Under the pieces are notes generated by a model. It searched no databases, was not told where the DNA came from, and was given only the letters and a program-made list of their open reading frames with translations. Below are positions 62,597 through 64,000 of a DNA stretch of 64,000 nucleotides, one piece after another. This stretch comes from Streptomyces sclerotialus (GTDB lineage Bacteria; Actinomycetota; Actinomycetes; Streptomycetales; Streptomycetaceae), in the NCBI RefSeq assembly GCF_040907265.1, contig NZ_JBFOHP010000002.1:2046001-2110000 (forward strand), read 5' to 3'. The translations under genes and the position numbers were made by a program. Position 1 is the stretch's first letter, and every line of letters begins with the position of its first letter.

Positions 62597-63408
62597 CTCG
62601 GCCCCTCCGCCACTGCACGGTCGACATCCGCCGGGTCCAGGGCAGGCGCACCGGCGCGCAGCCACAGAAAGTACTCGACGTTGCCCGAGGGTCCGGGCAG
62701 GGGGCTCGCGGTGACGCCCAGCACGCCGAGTCCGAGCTCGGCGGCGCGCGCCCCGACCGTGCGCACCGCCTCGGCCCGCAGCTCCGCGCTGCGCACCACG
62801 CCGCCGCTGCCCAGCCGCTCCTTGCCGACCTCGAACTGCGGCTTGACCATCAGGACGAGGTCGGCGTCCGGCGCCGAGCAGCGGACGAGCGCCGGCAGGA
62901 CGAGGCCCAGCGGGATGAAGGAGAGGTCGCCCACGACGATGTCGGCGGGCACGTCGTCGATCTGTTCCAGGGTCAGCTCGCGGACGTTGGTGCGGTCCTT
63001 GACGGTGACCCGCTCGTCGCTCTGCAGCGACCAGGCCAGCTGTCCGTACCCGACGTCCACGGCGACGACGTGGCCGGCGCCCGCGCGCAGCAGCACGTCC
63101 GTGAAGCCGCCGGTCGAGGCGCCCGCGTCCAGCGCCCGGCGGCCCTCGACCTTCAGGCCCTTCGGTACGAAGGCGGCCAGCGCGCCGGCGAGCTTGTGGC
63201 CGCCGCGCGAGACGTAGTCCGGGTCGCTCTCGTCCTCGCGGACGACCAGCGCGGCGCTGGTCTCCACCTGGGTGGCGGGCTTGCTCGCCGGCTGCCCGCC
63301 GACCGTCACCCGGCCCGCGGCGATCAGCTGGCTCGCGTGCTCGCGGGAGCGGGCCATCTTGCGGCGCACCAGCTCCGCGTCGAGTCGGCGTCGTGCCACA
63401 CCTGCCAC
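62593..63408 (-). CDS. tlyA: TlyA-family rRNA methyltransferase (FtsJ/S4)
   Basis: A 271-residue 2'-O-methyltransferase. An N-terminal S4 domain (RRRLDAELVRRKMARSREHA) is followed by the FtsJ-type fold with the SAM motif ALDAGASTGGFTDVLLRAGA (about 88), VAVDVGYGQLAWSL and the KDK/E-type residues including VKPQFEVGKERL (about 185). In mycobacteria TlyA methylates 16S C1409 and 23S C1920, sensitising to capreomycin. GTG 63408 gives the usual VAGVARRRLDAEL N-terminus; its TGA overlaps nadK. Confidence 0.95.
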   Translation of the reverse strand: MAGVARRRLDAELVRRKMARSREHASQLIAAGRVTVGGQPASKPATQVETSAALVVREDESDPDYVSRGGHKLAGALAAFVPKGLKVEGRRALDAGASTGGFTDVLLRAGAGHVVAVDVGYGQLAWSLQSDERVTVKDRTNVRELTLEQIDDVPADIVVGDLSFIPLGLVLPALVRCSAPDADLVLMVKPQFEVGKERLGSGGVVRSAELRAEAVRTVGARAAELGLGVLGVTASPLPGPSGNVEYFLWLRAGAPALDPADVDRAVAEGPS

Positions 63409-63415
63409 CTGGGGT

Positions 63416-63811
63416 TCAGCTCCTGATGTCGTTCCGTGCTCCGGGGCGGGGCCCCGGCTGCTGGTCCAAGGAGGCCAGCGTGTCGCGGAGCCCCCGGTGC
63501 ACATCCTCGTACACCGGGAGGTGGCCGCCGACGGCGAGGTGGTCGACGTCGCCCAGCCTGGCCAGCCGGTCGTCCACCTCGGCATGCCCGGTCGGGGTGA
63601 CCGCCACGCCCAGCGGCTGCGGACCTGCGGGCTGCTCCGGGCCCGGACCGGCGGCGCCGGGCTCGTCGGGACCACCGGACTGCCGGGGACCGTCGGGCTG
63701 CTCGGGCCGGTCGGGGCTGCCGGGCTGCTCGGGGCCGCCGGGCCCGTCGGGGGCCGCGGCGGCTTCAGGGTGCGGTTCCGGCCGCTCGGCGCCGGGGGTC
63801 GGCTCTTCCAT
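63416..63811 (-). CDS. Small hypothetical protein upstream of tlyA (131 aa)
   Basis: A 131-residue protein. Residues 1-65 are low-complexity and rich in P/G/E (many PEQPG-like repeats). The C-terminal 65 residues look ordered and conserved: LGVAVTPTGHAEVDDRLARL followed by VYEDVHRGLRDTLASLDQ. No domain or localisation signal is known to me. The ATG is at 63811; the stop lies 7 bases before the tlyA start, so it is likely co-transcribed. Confidence 0.82.
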   Translation of the reverse strand: MEEPTPGAERPEPHPEAAAAPDGPGGPEQPGSPDRPEQPDGPRQSGGPDEPGAAGPGPEQPAGPQPLGVAVTPTGHAEVDDRLARLGDVDHLAVGGHLPVYEDVHRGLRDTLASLDQQPGPRPGARNDIRS

Positions 63812-63884
63812 GCCCCTGACGCTACCTCGAACCGGTGGACCACCGGCGGACGATCCGGCCCGGTCCGGCGTATCGTCCCTGTCG

Positions 63885-64000
63885 ATGGCTTCCCTCGAAC
63901 AGTGCCGCGCCGCCCTCGACCGGCTGGCACACAACCTGTCGACGACGGCGGACGGCGCGGTACGCGGCGCCGCCGCCCTGGACCGTTCGCTGAGCTGCCG
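63885..64000 (+). CDS. Probable SCP2-like protein, start only
   Basis: Only 38 codons are inside the window. They read MASLEQCRAALDRLAHNLST and AVRGAAALDRSLSC, similar to the start of short Streptomyces proteins usually annotated as SCP2 sterol-binding-domain proteins. The rest is outside the window, so the assignment is tentative. It is divergent from the tlyA-nadK-recN run, 73 bases from the small hypothetical gene. Confidence 0.6.
   Translation, partial: MASLEQCRAALDRLAHNLSTTADGAVRGAAALDRSLSC

Overview
The window is a stretch of a Streptomyces (or very close relative) linear chromosome. GC content is very high with near-saturated third-position GC, GTG and even TTG starts are common, and stop and start codons overlap repeatedly (ATGA, GTGA, TTGA). 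The gene content is diagnostic: a SepF-like division protein, a streptogrisin, Rpf-type transglycosylases, ScpA/ScpB with an orphan ParA, and the order der-plsC-cmk-tyrA-aroH ... rluB-scpB-scpA ... parA-like-ald ... NUDIX-pyrG ... recN-nadK-tlyA. From memory this order resembles the SCO1749-SCO1784 core of S. coelicolor. No rRNA, tRNA, CRISPR array, insertion sequence or replication origin was recognised.

Layout. 1-2.2 kb: an SPFH/band-7 membrane protein, truncated by the window edge, and a streptogrisin B-type secreted protease. 2.4-13 kb: a divergent, tightly coupled cluster with two FMN monooxygenases, a DUF1684 protein, a polar amino-acid ABC transporter (two permeases, one ATPase, two lipoprotein binding proteins), an FAD/NAD(P)-binding protein and a GNAT acetyltransferase. 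The rightward arm is preceded by a 23-codon leader peptide ending in Cys. I read this as an import and breakdown system for modified cysteine or organosulfur compounds, comparable in parts list to the B. subtilis ytmI-tcy-ytn operon. 13-20 kb: a SepF-like protein, an acyl-CoA dehydrogenase, an MFS exporter, a PIG-V-like mannosyltransferase, a PAP2 phosphatase and an I78 inhibitor. 20-28.9 kb: an isolated cytochrome oxidase subunit I, a WYL regulator, a glycosyltransferase pair, two Rpf-like cell-wall lysins (one frameshifted) and two Streptomyces-specific hypotheticals.

29-46 kb is conserved housekeeping: ribosome assembly GTPase, CMP kinase, tyrosine biosynthesis, a 23S pseudouridine synthase, condensin-associated ScpAB, a ParA-like ATPase with a small partner, alanine dehydrogenase, a signalling-type NTPase-TPR protein, an ADP-ribose NUDIX hydrolase and CTP synthase. 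Inside it lie a DraG-type ADP-ribosylglycohydrolase and the fused remains of two convergent nucleotidyltransferases.

46-57.6 kb is catabolic: a GH15 trehalase/glucoamylase; a beta-glucan module (GH16 and GH64 enzymes plus a divergent LacI regulator around a 24-bp operator-like palindrome, with GH16 carrying a 1-nt frameshift that fuses it artificially to GH64); an amine module (flavin amine oxidase, APC permease, divergent PucR regulator); and a small membrane protein. 57.6-64 kb returns to the core: glycosyltransferase, MraY/WecA-like protein, recN, NAD kinase, tlyA, a small hypothetical and the start of a probable SCP2-like protein.
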